From: Actinomadura syzygii
GTDB lineage: Bacteria > Actinomycetota > Actinomycetes > Streptosporangiales > Streptosporangiaceae
Reading direction: 5' to 3'
DNA length: 64,000 nucleotides
Assembly (NCBI RefSeq): GCF_008085905.1
Contig: NZ_VSFF01000004.1
Location: forward strand, 372,001 to 436,000
In this document: positions 18,269 to 26,682 of the stretch, piece by piece
Layout: every line of letters starts with the position of its first letter
Numbering within the stretch: the first letter of the stretch is position 1
The notes under the pieces: model-generated
Told to the model about the DNA's origin: nothing
The model's input: the letters and a program-made list of their open reading frames with translations, nothing else
Database searches by the model: none
Program-made: the position numbers and the translations under genes

Positions 18269-18286
18269 CGATAACTAAGAGTCATT
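18269..18286 (-). promoter_or_regulatory. 18-bp motif upstream of the exporter gene (shared with the precursor)
   Basis: On the minus strand this reads AATGACTCTTAGTTATCG and matches the motif upstream of the precursor at 14 of 18 positions (consensus WATKACTCTWAGTWATCG). It lies 68 nt before the exporter start. A nearby inverted repeat AATGACTC...GAGTCATT (18257-18286) overlaps it. It is probably a common regulator site or sigma-specific promoter element for the lanthipeptide genes. Confidence 0.45.
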
Positions 18287-18469
18287 GATAGGATGCTCTG
18301 TGTCAGGAGATCCTGAGATCCGCGCCGCACCCGAACGCCTACGGCTGCCGATGCCAGGGTGGCCGTCGTGGGTTGTCGCTGGTCTTGACGTGGGGCGGTC
18401 CCTGGCCGTGAGACGGCGAGTGGTCAACCGCTCTGGAATCTCGTAGGCGCTGGGGTGGTTGACGTCGGT

Positions 18470-19492
18470 GTGAAGAAGATTGGCTTTCTCTCGTTCGGTC
18501 ACTGGAGTGACGGCGCGGGCTCGCAAACCCGGTCTGCGCAGGACGCCCTGCTGCAGTCGGTCGATCTCGCCGTGGCCGCGGAGGAACTCGGCGCCGACGG
18601 CGCCTACTTCCGGGTGCACCACTTCGCCAGGCAGCTGGCTTCTCCCCTGCCGCTGCTGTCCGCGATCGGCGCGAGGACGTCGCGCATCGAGATCGGCACC
18701 GGCGTGATCGACATGCGTTACGAGAACCCGCTGTACTTCGCCGAGAACGCCGGGGCCGCCGACCTGATCTCCGGCGGGCGCCTGCAACTGGGCATCAGCC
18801 GAGGATCACCGGAACAGGTCATCGACGGGTGGAGGTACTTCGGGTACGAGCCGCCCGAGGGCGACACCGACGCCGACATGGCGCGCAAGCACACCGAGGT
18901 ACTGCTCACCGTGCTGCAGGGCAAAGGCTTCGCCCAGCCGAATCCGCGACCGATGTTCCCCAACCCACCCGGGCTGCTGCGCATCGAGCCCCATTCCGCA
19001 GGGCTCCGCGACCGCATCTGGTGGGGCTCGGGCTCCAACGCCACCAGCGTGTGGGCGGCCGAGCTGGGCATGAACCTGCAAAGCTCCACGCTCAAGGACG
19101 ATGAGACGGGCGAGCCGCTGCACGTCCAGCAGCGCAAGCAGATCGAGGCGTACCGGCAGGCGTGGAAGGACGCCGGGCACCAACGCCAGCCGCGCGTGTC
19201 GGTCAGCCGCAGCATCTTCGCGCTGACCAGCGACCTGGACCGCGCCTACTTCGGCCGCAACGCCGACTCGGGCGACCAGATCGGAATGATCGACGAGAAG
19301 ACCAGGGCGATCTTCGGACGCTCGTACGCGGCCGAGCCGAACGTGCTGGTCAAGCAACTCGCCGAAGACGAGGCCATCCAGGCCGCGGACACGCTGCTGC
19401 TCACGGTCCCCAACCAGCTCGGCGTCGACTACAACGCACACGTCCTGGAGAACATCCTGACCCACGTGGCACCCGAACTCGGCTGGCGCTGA
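18470..19492 (+). CDS. LLM-class flavin-dependent oxidoreductase
   Basis: A 340-residue luciferase-like monooxygenase-family protein. Family features are the N-terminal MKKIGFLSFGHWSDG strand, the GADGAYFRVHHF block, RIEIGTGVIDMRYENPLYFAENA and the SGGRLQLGISRGSPEQVI motif. Such enzymes use reduced FMN or F420 with O2 or another acceptor. The first in-frame GTG is 18455; I favour GTG 18470 because the conserved strand starts there. It diverges from the lanthipeptide exporter and shares its 270-bp promoter region. Actagardine biosynthesis uses a luciferase-like enzyme (GarO) for thioether oxidation, so a tailoring role here is possible but unproven. It ends in a hairpin with a T run. Confidence 0.85.
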   Translation: MKKIGFLSFGHWSDGAGSQTRSAQDALLQSVDLAVAAEELGADGAYFRVHHFARQLASPLPLLSAIGARTSRIEIGTGVIDMRYENPLYFAENAGAADLISGGRLQLGISRGSPEQVIDGWRYFGYEPPEGDTDADMARKHTEVLLTVLQGKGFAQPNPRPMFPNPPGLLRIEPHSAGLRDRIWWGSGSNATSVWAAELGMNLQSSTLKDDETGEPLHVQQRKQIEAYRQAWKDAGHQRQPRVSVSRSIFALTSDLDRAYFGRNADSGDQIGMIDEKTRAIFGRSYAAEPNVLVKQLAEDEAIQAADTLLLTVPNQLGVDYNAHVLENILTHVAPELGWR

Positions 19493-19526
19493 ACGCGAAG
19501 CCCCCGCCCATCGAGCTAAGAGCCTT

Positions 19527-19547
19527 GGGCGGGCGCAGTGCCCGCCC
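19527..19547 (+). terminator. Terminator after the LLM oxidoreductase gene
   Basis: GGGCGGGC and GCCCGCCC pair perfectly around a 5-nt loop, 34 nt after the stop. A CTTTTT run occurs about 17 nt further on. Confidence 0.65.
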
Positions 19548-19690
19548 TCGCGGGTCGGAGAGCTTTTTCTCGGGTCCCTGTAGGCTCCGGACATGTCGCT
19601 GGATCGTGGGTTTTTCAGGTCGTGGAACGACGAGGTTCCCTGGTCGTCGGAGAGGCCCGCCGCGATCGACGCTGAACGCGCGAGGCTCTC

Positions 19691-20155
19691 GTGAGGGTGC
19701 TCGATCCGCGCGACCGGATCGCGCTCGCCGACCTCGTCGCCAGGTACGCGCTCTACGCCGACCACGTCAAGTACACCGCTCTCGTTGGTCTCTTCGCCGA
19801 CGACGCGGTTCTCGTCCTGCCGGACCCTCCAGAGCAGCTCGAACCCGTGCATTCCTTCAGGGGACGAGACGAGATCGCCAAAGCGCTCCGATCCCTGGAA
19901 AGGTTCCCGCGCACGTCGCACGAGATCGTGGGCCAGGTATTCGATCCGGGACGCGAGAACGCGACGGCGACCGGGCACGTCACCTGCGTCGCGCACCATC
20001 TCAACGAAGATGAGCCGGGAAAGCCCACCGACTTCGCCTGGCATGTCCGCTTCAGCGACGCCTACCGGCGGGAGGGCGGCTTCTGGCGGATCGAGCGCCG
20101 GACGGTCCAGATCGACTTCATCGAGAAGAGACCGGTCTGGTGCTGGAGAGACTGA
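19691..20155 (+). CDS. SnoaL-like / NTF2-fold protein
   Basis: A 154-residue protein with the cone-shaped NTF2/SnoaL pattern. It has DRIALADLVARYALYADHVKYTALVGLFADDAVL, then FRGRDEIAKAL, then a HVTCVAHHL strand and a final GFWRIERRTVQIDF. Members act as polyketide cyclases, dehydratases, aromatic-ring dioxygenase small subunits or simple ligand binders, and no specific role can be read. GTG 19691 is the likely start; no strong ribosome binding site is seen. It converges on the MFS gene with a 33-bp gap. Confidence 0.75.
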   Translation: MRVLDPRDRIALADLVARYALYADHVKYTALVGLFADDAVLVLPDPPEQLEPVHSFRGRDEIAKALRSLERFPRTSHEIVGQVFDPGRENATATGHVTCVAHHLNEDEPGKPTDFAWHVRFSDAYRREGGFWRIERRTVQIDFIEKRPVWCWRD

Positions 20156-20188
20156 GCACAGGGAAGCCCCCCGAGGCGATCGCCGAGT

Positions 20189-21430
20189 TCACGAGCCTGC
20201 TCGCGCCCGGCGGCGGTAGCCGCTGAGCCGCGCTCCTTGTTCCTGCTCGATGGCGACGGCTCCGGCGGAGAGAGACGTCGCGGCGGCGAGGCTGCCCCAG
20301 AGGACGGCCTGGCCGTGGGACGCGAGAGCGGTGATGACCGCCGGGGAAACGGCCAGGCCGAAGCCCGTGGAGAGCTGGAAGCGGGCGAGGGCTCGTCCCA
20401 GGACATGCGCCGGGGCGAGGACGGTGACGAGCGCCGTGGCGCTGCCCGCGTAGATGATCTCGCCGAGCGTGCAGACCACGGACACCGCGGCGACGGCCGG
20501 GGCACCCCAGCCGTGTCCCAGGAAGGTGGCCGCGAGAAAGCCGAGGTAGGACGCGGTGAGCACCACGCCTGCAATGGCCAGCACGGACCGGCGCGGGAAG
20601 CGGGACATCAGGACGGTGAGCGGAACCTGCAAGGTGACCACCAGCACCGTGTTGGCGACGAAGATGCCTCCCAACCACACCGGGGAGGCATGCAACTGCG
20701 TCACCAAGACAACAGGGACCGCGACTTCGGGGACGTTGAGGCAGAACACGTAGATCACGTTGGCGGCCAGAAGCGCGCGCATCCGGGGTGCGGGCGCGTC
20801 GTCCCCGCCTTTGGCCGCGGCACCGGCCGGACGAGCGTGCACGTGGACCGACCACGCCAAGGCCGCCGCGGCGAGGTAGGCGAGCCCGGTGACGGCCGCC
20901 AGCGCCTGCAACGCGGTGGTGCCGCCCGCCAGGCATGCGGTGGCGAGGAGTGCACCGGCGCCCAGGCCGGCGTTGCGCAGGGCGCGGCCCCCCGCGAGGG
21001 CGGCATCGCGTTCCCGGCCGTGGGCGACCGTGGCCACGAGGGCCGCATGGGCGGCGGGCCAAGCCTGGTTGCCGATGCCGAGAAAGAGCGCCGCCGCCGC
21101 GAACAGCCGGACGTGCCCCGCCGGGGCGGCCAGCAGGAGCGCCACGCCCAGCACCCGCACCAGCATCGACGCTGCCACGACCGTGCTGCGGGAGCCCCGG
21201 TCCAGCCATCGGCCGACCGCGGGCATGCACACCAGACCCGCGACGGCGCCGACCGTCATGGCGATGCCGGTGGCCGGTGCCGACAGCCTCAGCACGGACA
21301 CCCCGTAGAGCAGCAGGAAGGGCCGCAGCAGGCCGGTGCCGAGCGCGTCCACGGCCAGGGCGACGGCATAGCGCGGACCTCCGGAGGCACGGACGAGGGC
21401 GCGCGGCTGGATCTTGGTGGTGGTCGCCAT
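20189..21430 (-). CDS. MFS transporter, probable drug exporter
   Basis: A 413-residue membrane protein with about twelve hydrophobic helices and the MFS loop-2/3 signature (VGRWLDRGSRSTVV). The helices are Ala/Leu/Val-rich and the central loop is short (HARPAGAAAKGGDDAPAPRMR). No substrate is readable. It diverges from an ArsR-type regulator with a perfect palindrome in the 99-bp gap, a typical repressor/efflux pair. Confidence 0.88.
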   Translation of the reverse strand: MATTTKIQPRALVRASGGPRYAVALAVDALGTGLLRPFLLLYGVSVLRLSAPATGIAMTVGAVAGLVCMPAVGRWLDRGSRSTVVAASMLVRVLGVALLLAAPAGHVRLFAAAALFLGIGNQAWPAAHAALVATVAHGRERDAALAGGRALRNAGLGAGALLATACLAGGTTALQALAAVTGLAYLAAAALAWSVHVHARPAGAAAKGGDDAPAPRMRALLAANVIYVFCLNVPEVAVPVVLVTQLHASPVWLGGIFVANTVLVVTLQVPLTVLMSRFPRRSVLAIAGVVLTASYLGFLAATFLGHGWGAPAVAAVSVVCTLGEIIYAGSATALVTVLAPAHVLGRALARFQLSTGFGLAVSPAVITALASHGQAVLWGSLAAATSLSAGAVAIEQEQGARLSGYRRRARAGS

Positions 21431-21468
21431 GGCGTCAACGGTGCGTTCTGCCGCCGAGCCGACCGCGC

Positions 21469-21491
21469 CGGTTGACGGACATCGTCAACCG
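21469..21491. promoter_or_regulatory. Palindromic operator between the MFS gene and its regulator
   Basis: CGGTTGACG and CGTCAACCG are perfect 9-nt arms around GACAT. A further half-site (GCGTCAACG) lies at 21432-21440, next to the MFS start. The position between divergent genes fits binding of the ArsR-like protein. Confidence 0.6.
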
Positions 21492-21529
21492 ACGCGGTCG
21501 TCGGCCGTCCGACCAGCGATGATGAGGGG

Positions 21530-22615
21530 GTGACGTTGAGGATCGACATCGGCGGTCTGCCGTCCGGGCGACTGCGGTTCGCCGCCTCCCCGCTGGCCGA
21601 GCTGACCGCGATGCTGCACGTGCTGGCCGAACCCGCGCATCATCCGCAGCTCGCCGGCTGGGCCGGAGACGTCTGGGCCGGGCTCTCGCCGGAGCTGGCC
21701 GAGCGGCTCAGGGAAGCGGAGTTCCTCTGGCGTTCCTCACGAGCCGACTTCCTGGTCCCCTCCTCACCCCGGCCGACCCTCGCCGAGGAATTGGACGACG
21801 TAGACCGGATCGACGACGAAACCTATGTGACCGCCGCGCTCATCACCACGTGCGGCAGCAACCGGGTCCACTTCGGCGCGCCGTCGCCGCTCACCGACGC
21901 GACGGCGCGCGAGCGGGCCCTGGACCTGGCCCAAGCGCGCGGCGCGCTCCAGGAGGCCTTCGCGGAACGGCTGCTCGCGGACCCGGCCGCCGTGCGGGCG
22001 CGGGTGCGCCACACCCTCGAACTGTGCGCCGAGGCATTCTTCGACGCCGCCTGGACGAGCGTCGCCGTGCAAATCGCCACCGACCTGCGCCTGAAGAACG
22101 ACCTGTTGAAGCGCCAGGGCATCGCGGCGGCACTCGCGTCCGTCTCCGGCGCCGTGACGCTGTCGCCGGACGGCGACTGCATCATCGTGGACAAACTGCA
22201 GGACAATGCGACCACCGCCCACGGGACCGGAGTCACCTTCCTCCCCAGTGTCTTCGGCCGCCCGCACCTGGTAGTGGTCCACGCGCCCAGGTGGCGGCCG
22301 GTGGTGCAGTACCCCGTGGCCGAGGCGAGCCCTCCGGAGCCGGTGTCCCTGGAAACGGTCACGCTACGGCTGGAGGCGCTCGCGCATCCGGTACGGCTGC
22401 GGCTCCTGCGCACCCTGGCCCGGGGCCCGCACACCACCGGTGAGCTGGCCCACGCCTGGGAACTCTCGCCCCCGGAGGTCTCCCGCCACCTCGCCGTCCT
22501 GCGCCGCGCGGGCCTGCTCACGGCCCAGCGGCGCGGTCGTTACGTCCGCTACACCCTCAACCTGCCCGACCTGACAGCACTGGGGTCCGACCTGTTGGCG
22601 GCCGTACTGCGCTGA
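21530..22615 (+). CDS. ArsR-family transcriptional regulator with an N-terminal DUF5937-like domain
   Basis: A 361-residue regulator. The C-terminal 95 residues are a clear ArsR winged helix: EALAHPVRLRLLRTLARG, TTGELAHAWELSPPEVSRHLAVLRRAGLL and RRGRYVRYTLN. The long N-terminal part (LRFAASPLAELTAMLHVLAEPAHHP...) matches the DUF5937 type common in actinomycete ArsR-like proteins. No Cys metal-binding motif is present, so it is probably not a metal sensor. GTG 21530 lies directly after a GAGGGGG stretch. It is divergent from the MFS exporter with a palindrome in between and likely represses it in response to an exported compound. Confidence 0.85.
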   Translation: MTLRIDIGGLPSGRLRFAASPLAELTAMLHVLAEPAHHPQLAGWAGDVWAGLSPELAERLREAEFLWRSSRADFLVPSSPRPTLAEELDDVDRIDDETYVTAALITTCGSNRVHFGAPSPLTDATARERALDLAQARGALQEAFAERLLADPAAVRARVRHTLELCAEAFFDAAWTSVAVQIATDLRLKNDLLKRQGIAAALASVSGAVTLSPDGDCIIVDKLQDNATTAHGTGVTFLPSVFGRPHLVVVHAPRWRPVVQYPVAEASPPEPVSLETVTLRLEALAHPVRLRLLRTLARGPHTTGELAHAWELSPPEVSRHLAVLRRAGLLTAQRRGRYVRYTLNLPDLTALGSDLLAAVLR

Positions 22616-22692
22616 GTAGCTCCGAGCTGCCAGAACACGGACGCCTGCCGTCGCGTTTGGTCGGAGGGCTTCGGAGGAGATGGGCGGCGGTG

Positions 22693-23817
22693 TCAGGCCG
22701 GCGGATTCCAGTTGAAGATGGGGGCGGCCTGGCGGAGGACGAGGTTCTGGCCGAGGTGACCGGCGGTCCACATGCCCGCGTCGCGGAGGGCGGTCCCCAG
22801 CGGGTTCCTCATCTGGGTGAGACGGCCGATCTGGCGGGATCTCCTCATGATGGCCGAGGTGCGCGCCAGCCTGGCGGCGGTGTACCCGGCGGGGCCGACG
22901 CCCTTCGTGACCTCGTGTGCGAGTGTCACGCCGTCTTCGATCGCCTGGCAGGCGCCTTGGCCGAGATTGGGCGTCATGGGATGGGCCGCGTCCCCCAGCA
23001 GGACGACCCGGCCACTGTGCAGGGCGGGAAGCGGGCGTGGCATGAAGTAGACGTCGTTGCGCAGGATCCGTGCGGGGTCGGCCTCGCTCAGCAGTTCGGG
23101 GATCGGGTCGTGCCAGTCGCCGAAGAGGCGGAGCAGTTCCGCCTTCTCGTCCGGCGCGGTCGTCCCCGGCGCGGCGGCGGCGGTGGCGTAGCAGTAGACC
23201 TGGCCTCCGGCGATCGGGTTGAGTCCGAAGACCAGGCCGCGTCCCCAGGATTCGGAGAAGGCGCCGGTCCCCCGAGGGTCCGCGACGAGCAGCCGCCAGG
23301 CCGTCAGGCCCGTGTAGCGCGGTCCGGGGTGGCCGGGGAACAGAGTGGACCGCACGCGGGAGCCGATGCCGTCGGCGGCGACGATCAGGTCCGCGCTCTC
23401 CTCGCCTTGCGAGGTGGCCACCGTCCCGTCAGAAGACGCCGACTCGACGGTGACGCCCAGGCGGATCTCCGCCGGATCGAGCAACTCCTGGAGCAGGTCC
23501 ACCAGGGCGGCGCGCAGGAGGACGACGGTCGGGTCGCCGAACCGCCGGGCGGCGGCCTCGGCGCTGGTACGGCTCAGCCAGCCGCCGTTCGGTCGCCGTA
23601 CCCCGCCGTCGCCGGCGAACGTCGCGAGTCCGCGGACCCGGTCGCCGATGCCGAGGGTGTCGAGAGCCCGCAGCGCGTTGGGCGTCATGCCCAGGCCCGA
23701 CCCGACCGGTTCCAGCGTGGGGGCCCGTTCCAGGACGCTGACCGTCCAGCCGCGGCCCTTGAGCGCCGCGGCGGCGGTCAGCCCTCCGATCCCGCCACCG
23801 ATCACGATCGCTTTCAC
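22693..23817 (-). CDS. FAD-dependent monooxygenase (PHBH fold)
   Basis: A 374-residue class A flavoprotein monooxygenase. It shows the N-terminal dinucleotide motif GGGIGGLTAAAAL, the DG motif region LIVAADGIGSRVRS and the FAD-ribityl motif GRVVLLGDAAHPMTPNLGQGACQAIEDG. It uses NAD(P)H and O2 to hydroxylate or epoxidise a small aromatic or polycyclic compound. It is divergent from a TetR-type regulator across a 70-bp gap holding two operator-like palindromes, so expression is likely inducible. Confidence 0.9.
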   Translation of the reverse strand: MKAIVIGGGIGGLTAAAALKGRGWTVSVLERAPTLEPVGSGLGMTPNALRALDTLGIGDRVRGLATFAGDGGVRRPNGGWLSRTSAEAAARRFGDPTVVLLRAALVDLLQELLDPAEIRLGVTVESASSDGTVATSQGEESADLIVAADGIGSRVRSTLFPGHPGPRYTGLTAWRLLVADPRGTGAFSESWGRGLVFGLNPIAGGQVYCYATAAAAPGTTAPDEKAELLRLFGDWHDPIPELLSEADPARILRNDVYFMPRPLPALHSGRVVLLGDAAHPMTPNLGQGACQAIEDGVTLAHEVTKGVGPAGYTAARLARTSAIMRRSRQIGRLTQMRNPLGTALRDAGMWTAGHLGQNLVLRQAAPIFNWNPPA

Positions 23818-23828
23818 GAAACCTCCAC

Positions 23829-23860
23829 ACTACGTTTGTAGTGAAGACTACGGATGTAGT
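23829..23860. promoter_or_regulatory. Two tandem TetR operator boxes (ACTACnnnnGTAGT)
   Basis: ACTACGTTTGTAGT (23829-23842) and ACTACGGATGTAGT (23847-23860) are palindromes with 5-bp arms, centred 18 bp apart. They sit between the divergent monooxygenase and TetR genes, which fits cooperative binding of two dimers and control of both genes. Confidence 0.7.
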
Positions 23861-23887
23861 TTCCCCTGTGCAAGTAGAGTCTCCGCC

Positions 23888-24460
23888 ATGGGATCGCCGC
23901 GCACCGATCTGGTCGCAGAGACCGCCCTGACACTGCTGGCCGAGCGGGGAATGCGCGGACTGACCCACCGGGCCGTGGACGCGGCCGCCGCACTGCCTCC
24001 AGGCGCCGCCTCCAACGTCGCGCGCACTCGCGCGGCCCTGCTGGAGTTGGCCCTGGCACGCCTGAACGAGCTCGAGGAACGGCAGTTCGCCGCGCTCGGC
24101 GTCGCGTCCGTCCCCGACCGGCTGGAGCCCGCGATCGAATTGCTGGCGCGGCTGCTGCACGGCCAGATCACCGAGGGCCGACGGCGCACGCTGGCACGCT
24201 ACGAGTTGGCGCTGGAGGCCACCCGACGCCCGGAACTGCGGTCGTTGTACGACGTGAGCGGCCGGCACTTCCGGGAACCGGCCGTCGCGCTGATGACGGC
24301 ACTCGGATCCACCGACCCGGAGGCCGACGGCCGCCGCCTGGTGGTCTACGCCGAGGGCGTCATCTTCTACGCGCTCGCTGGCGCGGGCACCGACCCGACG
24401 ATGGACGAACTACGCCGCGACCTGACCGGCTTCCTCACCGGCCTCCTGCGCGGACGTTGA
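23888..24460 (+). CDS. TetR/AcrR-family transcriptional regulator
   Basis: A 190-residue regulator with an N-terminal helix-turn-helix: DLVAETALTLLAERGMRGLTHRAVDAAAALPPGAASNVARTRAALLELAL. The all-helical C-terminal ligand domain includes GRRRTLARYELALEATRRPELR and a final LTGFLTGLLRGR. I start at ATG 23888, since the long in-frame extension upstream runs through the divergent gene and the operators. It probably represses itself and the divergent flavin monooxygenase through the two CTAC/GTAG boxes. Ligand unknown. Confidence 0.88.
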   Translation: MGSPRTDLVAETALTLLAERGMRGLTHRAVDAAAALPPGAASNVARTRAALLELALARLNELEERQFAALGVASVPDRLEPAIELLARLLHGQITEGRRRTLARYELALEATRRPELRSLYDVSGRHFREPAVALMTALGSTDPEADGRRLVVYAEGVIFYALAGAGTDPTMDELRRDLTGFLTGLLRGR

Positions 24461-24520
24461 GACGGGTGCCCTCAGTGGCGCCAGGTGAATCGCGGGTCCA
24501 GGTTCGGTGTCCGAGCGCGG

Positions 24521-24859
24521 TCAAGCGCTGGCGCAGGCGAAGCAGGTACGGGCGGCCGGACGCGCCTCCAGGCGTTCCACCGCGATGGGACCGCCGCACT
24601 GCTCGCAGACGCCATAAGTGCCGTCGCCGACCCTGCCCAGCGCGTCGTCGATTTCGGCCAGACGTTCGCGGGCCCGGATCAAGGACGCCTCGATCCGAGC
24701 GCGCTCGAAGGCGATGGTGGCGCCCTCAGGATCGTGCTCATCGTCCACGTTGGCCTGCGCCGACGCCTCGACGACACCGTCCCAGTCGGCGCTCAGCGAC
24801 GCGACCAACTCCAGCATGCCAGCACGGTCGGCGATCAACCGTTCCTCCACCGTAGCCAC
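24521..24859 (-). CDS. TraR/DksA-type zinc-finger protein
   Basis: About 112 residues. The N-terminal two thirds are an acidic helical hairpin (EERLIADRAGMLELVASLSADWDGVVEAS..., then LAEIDDALGRVGDGTYGVC). The C-terminus has a CEQCG...CFAC four-cysteine zinc finger, the hallmark of the family, with the preceding LGRVGDGTYG motif. Such proteins bind in the RNA polymerase secondary channel or act as general small regulators. The frame is open to 25006, but that extension is basic and unconserved; GTG 24859 (or GTG 24850) gives the usual length. The start is uncertain because no ribosome binding site is evident. Confidence 0.8.
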   Translation of the reverse strand: MATVEERLIADRAGMLELVASLSADWDGVVEASAQANVDDEHDPEGATIAFERARIEASLIRARERLAEIDDALGRVGDGTYGVCEQCGGPIAVERLEARPAARTCFACASA

Positions 24860-24983
24860 ATCACGACAACGCCGGCGGCGCCACCACTTCTTCCAGCCCG
24901 GCCGGCGCACGGTTGTCGGCGAAGGCGACCGGACGCCGCCGAGCAGGCATGGGATTGGTGGGGTGTGGTGCGGGTAGCGCCGA

Positions 24984-25910
24984 ATGATGTTCTTTGACGG
25001 CTTCACGATGGAGCGGATCGATGTCGGTGAGGTCGAGTTGCGGGTGCGGCACGGTGGGGCGGGATTGCCCCTGTTGCTGCTGCACGGTCACCCTCGGACA
25101 CACGCCACCTGGCACAAGGTAGCTCCTGTGCTCGCGGACGAATTTCGTGTGGTGTGCCCGGACCTACGCGGTTACGGGAAGTCGTCCAAGCCGCAGACCG
25201 ACGCCGACCACACCCCGTACTCCAAGCGGGCGATGGCCCAGGACATGGTGAACCTGATGCGGGCGCTCGGGCACGAGGAGTTCGCGGTGGCAGGGCATGA
25301 CCGCGGGTCGCTCGTGGCGTTCCGGACTGCAATGGACCATCCGGAGGTGGTCACTGCGCTCATCCCCATGGACGGGCTCCCGGTGGTCGAGCATCTGGAG
25401 CGCTGCGACGCTCGATTCGCGGCGGAATGGTGGCACTGGTGGTTCTTCGGACAGACCGACAAACCCGCCGAGCGCATTATCAGCGCAGACCCGGACGCCT
25501 GGTACACCGCCACCGACGAGCACATGGCACCCGAAGCCTGGGACGATTTCCGCGAGGCAATTCACGATCCGGCCACCGTGCACGCCATGCTGGAGGAATA
25601 CAGGGCCGGTCTGGGCATCGACCGGCGGCATGACGAGGACGACCGCCACGCCGGTCGCCGCGTCCGGTGCCCGACGCTGGTGTTGTGGTCGTCCAAGGAC
25701 GACCTGGAGGACCTCTACGGCGACCCGGTGCGAATCTGGGAGAACTGGGCCGACGACGTCCGCGGCCATTCCATCGACTCGGGCCACCACATGGCCGAGG
25801 AGGCCCCCGAGCCTGTCGCCGACGCGATCCGCACATTCCTCAATGAGCGAATTCGTCGAACATCCTCTGCCACAACCTCGGCCACCTCACCACCCGACCC
25901 CAGCCGCTGA
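24984..25910 (+). CDS. Alpha/beta hydrolase resembling haloacetate/fluoroacetate dehalogenases
   Basis: A 308-residue cytosolic hydrolase. It has the HGHP oxyanion motif in LLLLHGHPRTHATWHKVAP, PDLRGYGKSSKP, and the nucleophile elbow VAGHDRGS with Asp rather than Ser. The cap region has WWHWWFFGQTDKPAERI, and the catalytic His lies in SGHHMAEEAPE. An Asp nucleophile with this cap is characteristic of the haloacetate dehalogenase H-1/fluoroacetate dehalogenase branch, although epoxide hydrolases share the elbow. ATG 24984 or the adjacent ATG 24987 gives the usual MFF-x-GF N-terminus. Activity on halogenated acids is inference. Confidence 0.82.
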   Translation: MMFFDGFTMERIDVGEVELRVRHGGAGLPLLLLHGHPRTHATWHKVAPVLADEFRVVCPDLRGYGKSSKPQTDADHTPYSKRAMAQDMVNLMRALGHEEFAVAGHDRGSLVAFRTAMDHPEVVTALIPMDGLPVVEHLERCDARFAAEWWHWWFFGQTDKPAERIISADPDAWYTATDEHMAPEAWDDFREAIHDPATVHAMLEEYRAGLGIDRRHDEDDRHAGRRVRCPTLVLWSSKDDLEDLYGDPVRIWENWADDVRGHSIDSGHHMAEEAPEPVADAIRTFLNERIRRTSSATTSATSPPDPSR

Positions 25911-26070
25911 ACCCCGATACCGCGGGACGTGGCCGAGCGGCTGATTCTGCACACGGGGAAGCGGTACCGAACAGCGACCCTCCGCAGCCTCCGACGGCGC
26001 AGACCGACGAAGGTGTCGCTAGCGAAATCTCCGAGCCCAAGCTCCGACGAAACCGACTGGCTGACCCGTC

Positions 26071-26095
26071 GGGGACCGCCCAGCACGCGGTCCCC
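26071..26095. terminator. Hairpin between convergent genes
   Basis: GGGGACCGC and GCGGTCCCC form a perfect 9-bp stem with a 7-nt loop. It lies 19 bp beyond the stop of the minus-strand AMIN-like gene and downstream of the plus-strand hydrolase. Confidence 0.6.
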
Positions 26096-26113
26096 TGCGA
26101 GACGGACTCGGAA

Positions 26114-26638
26114 TTACCAGGTGTGGGCCACGTCGACGATGAGCCGCGTGCCGCCGCCGTCGCGTGGGAGCGTGAGGACCCGGAACGGCAGGCGCGCCCG
26201 CACGCCCACGCCGATCGTCGTCTGGCCCTCGAAGGAGCCCGCTCCGGCCACTTGCCGGAACGTGGTGTAACCGGTGACGTCGGCAAGGTTGGGCGAGCTG
26301 GCGGGGAATCCCGTAGCGGCGGCCGCTTGGACGATGACCCGCAGCTTGGCGCCGCCGCGCAGCGGAACCGGCTTGCCCGAACCCTCCTGTAGCACCTGGT
26401 CGACGTACTCGGTCCGGTAACCGAAGCCCGATCCGGCCACCTCGATGACCAGTCGGTCATAACAGGACTGAGAGCCAGTGCGGACCCGCTCCAGCGGACC
26501 CTCCGCATGACCGCTCAGGGTGCCTTTCGGCAGCGATCCCCAGGCCGTGTCGCACGCGGCCGACGCGGACGTGCCGAGACCCCCGAGAAGAGCCGCCGAC
26601 ACGACTAACGTCAGCAATCCACCAAACAGTCTGCGCAT
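26114..26638 (-). CDS. Secreted AMIN-like domain protein
   Basis: A 174-residue exported protein. It has a Sec signal peptide (MRRLFGGLLTLVVSAALLGGLGTSASA), then a single beta-rich domain. The domain shows CYDRLVIEVAG, GYRTEYVDQVL, GKPVPLRGGAKLRVIVQA, GSFEGQTTIGVGVR and a C-terminal RLIVDVAH. This order matches the actinobacterial AMIN-like (lipo)protein family. There is no lipobox here, so the protein is probably released or wall-associated. Function is unknown; AMIN domains generally bind peptidoglycan or envelope components. It is monocistronic with its own terminator. Confidence 0.8.
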   Translation of the reverse strand: MRRLFGGLLTLVVSAALLGGLGTSASAACDTAWGSLPKGTLSGHAEGPLERVRTGSQSCYDRLVIEVAGSGFGYRTEYVDQVLQEGSGKPVPLRGGAKLRVIVQAAAATGFPASSPNLADVTGYTTFRQVAGAGSFEGQTTIGVGVRARLPFRVLTLPRDGGGTRLIVDVAHTW

Positions 26639-26682
26639 ACTGGACCTCCATCACGCAAAGCGATATCGATCAAGAAGACGCC

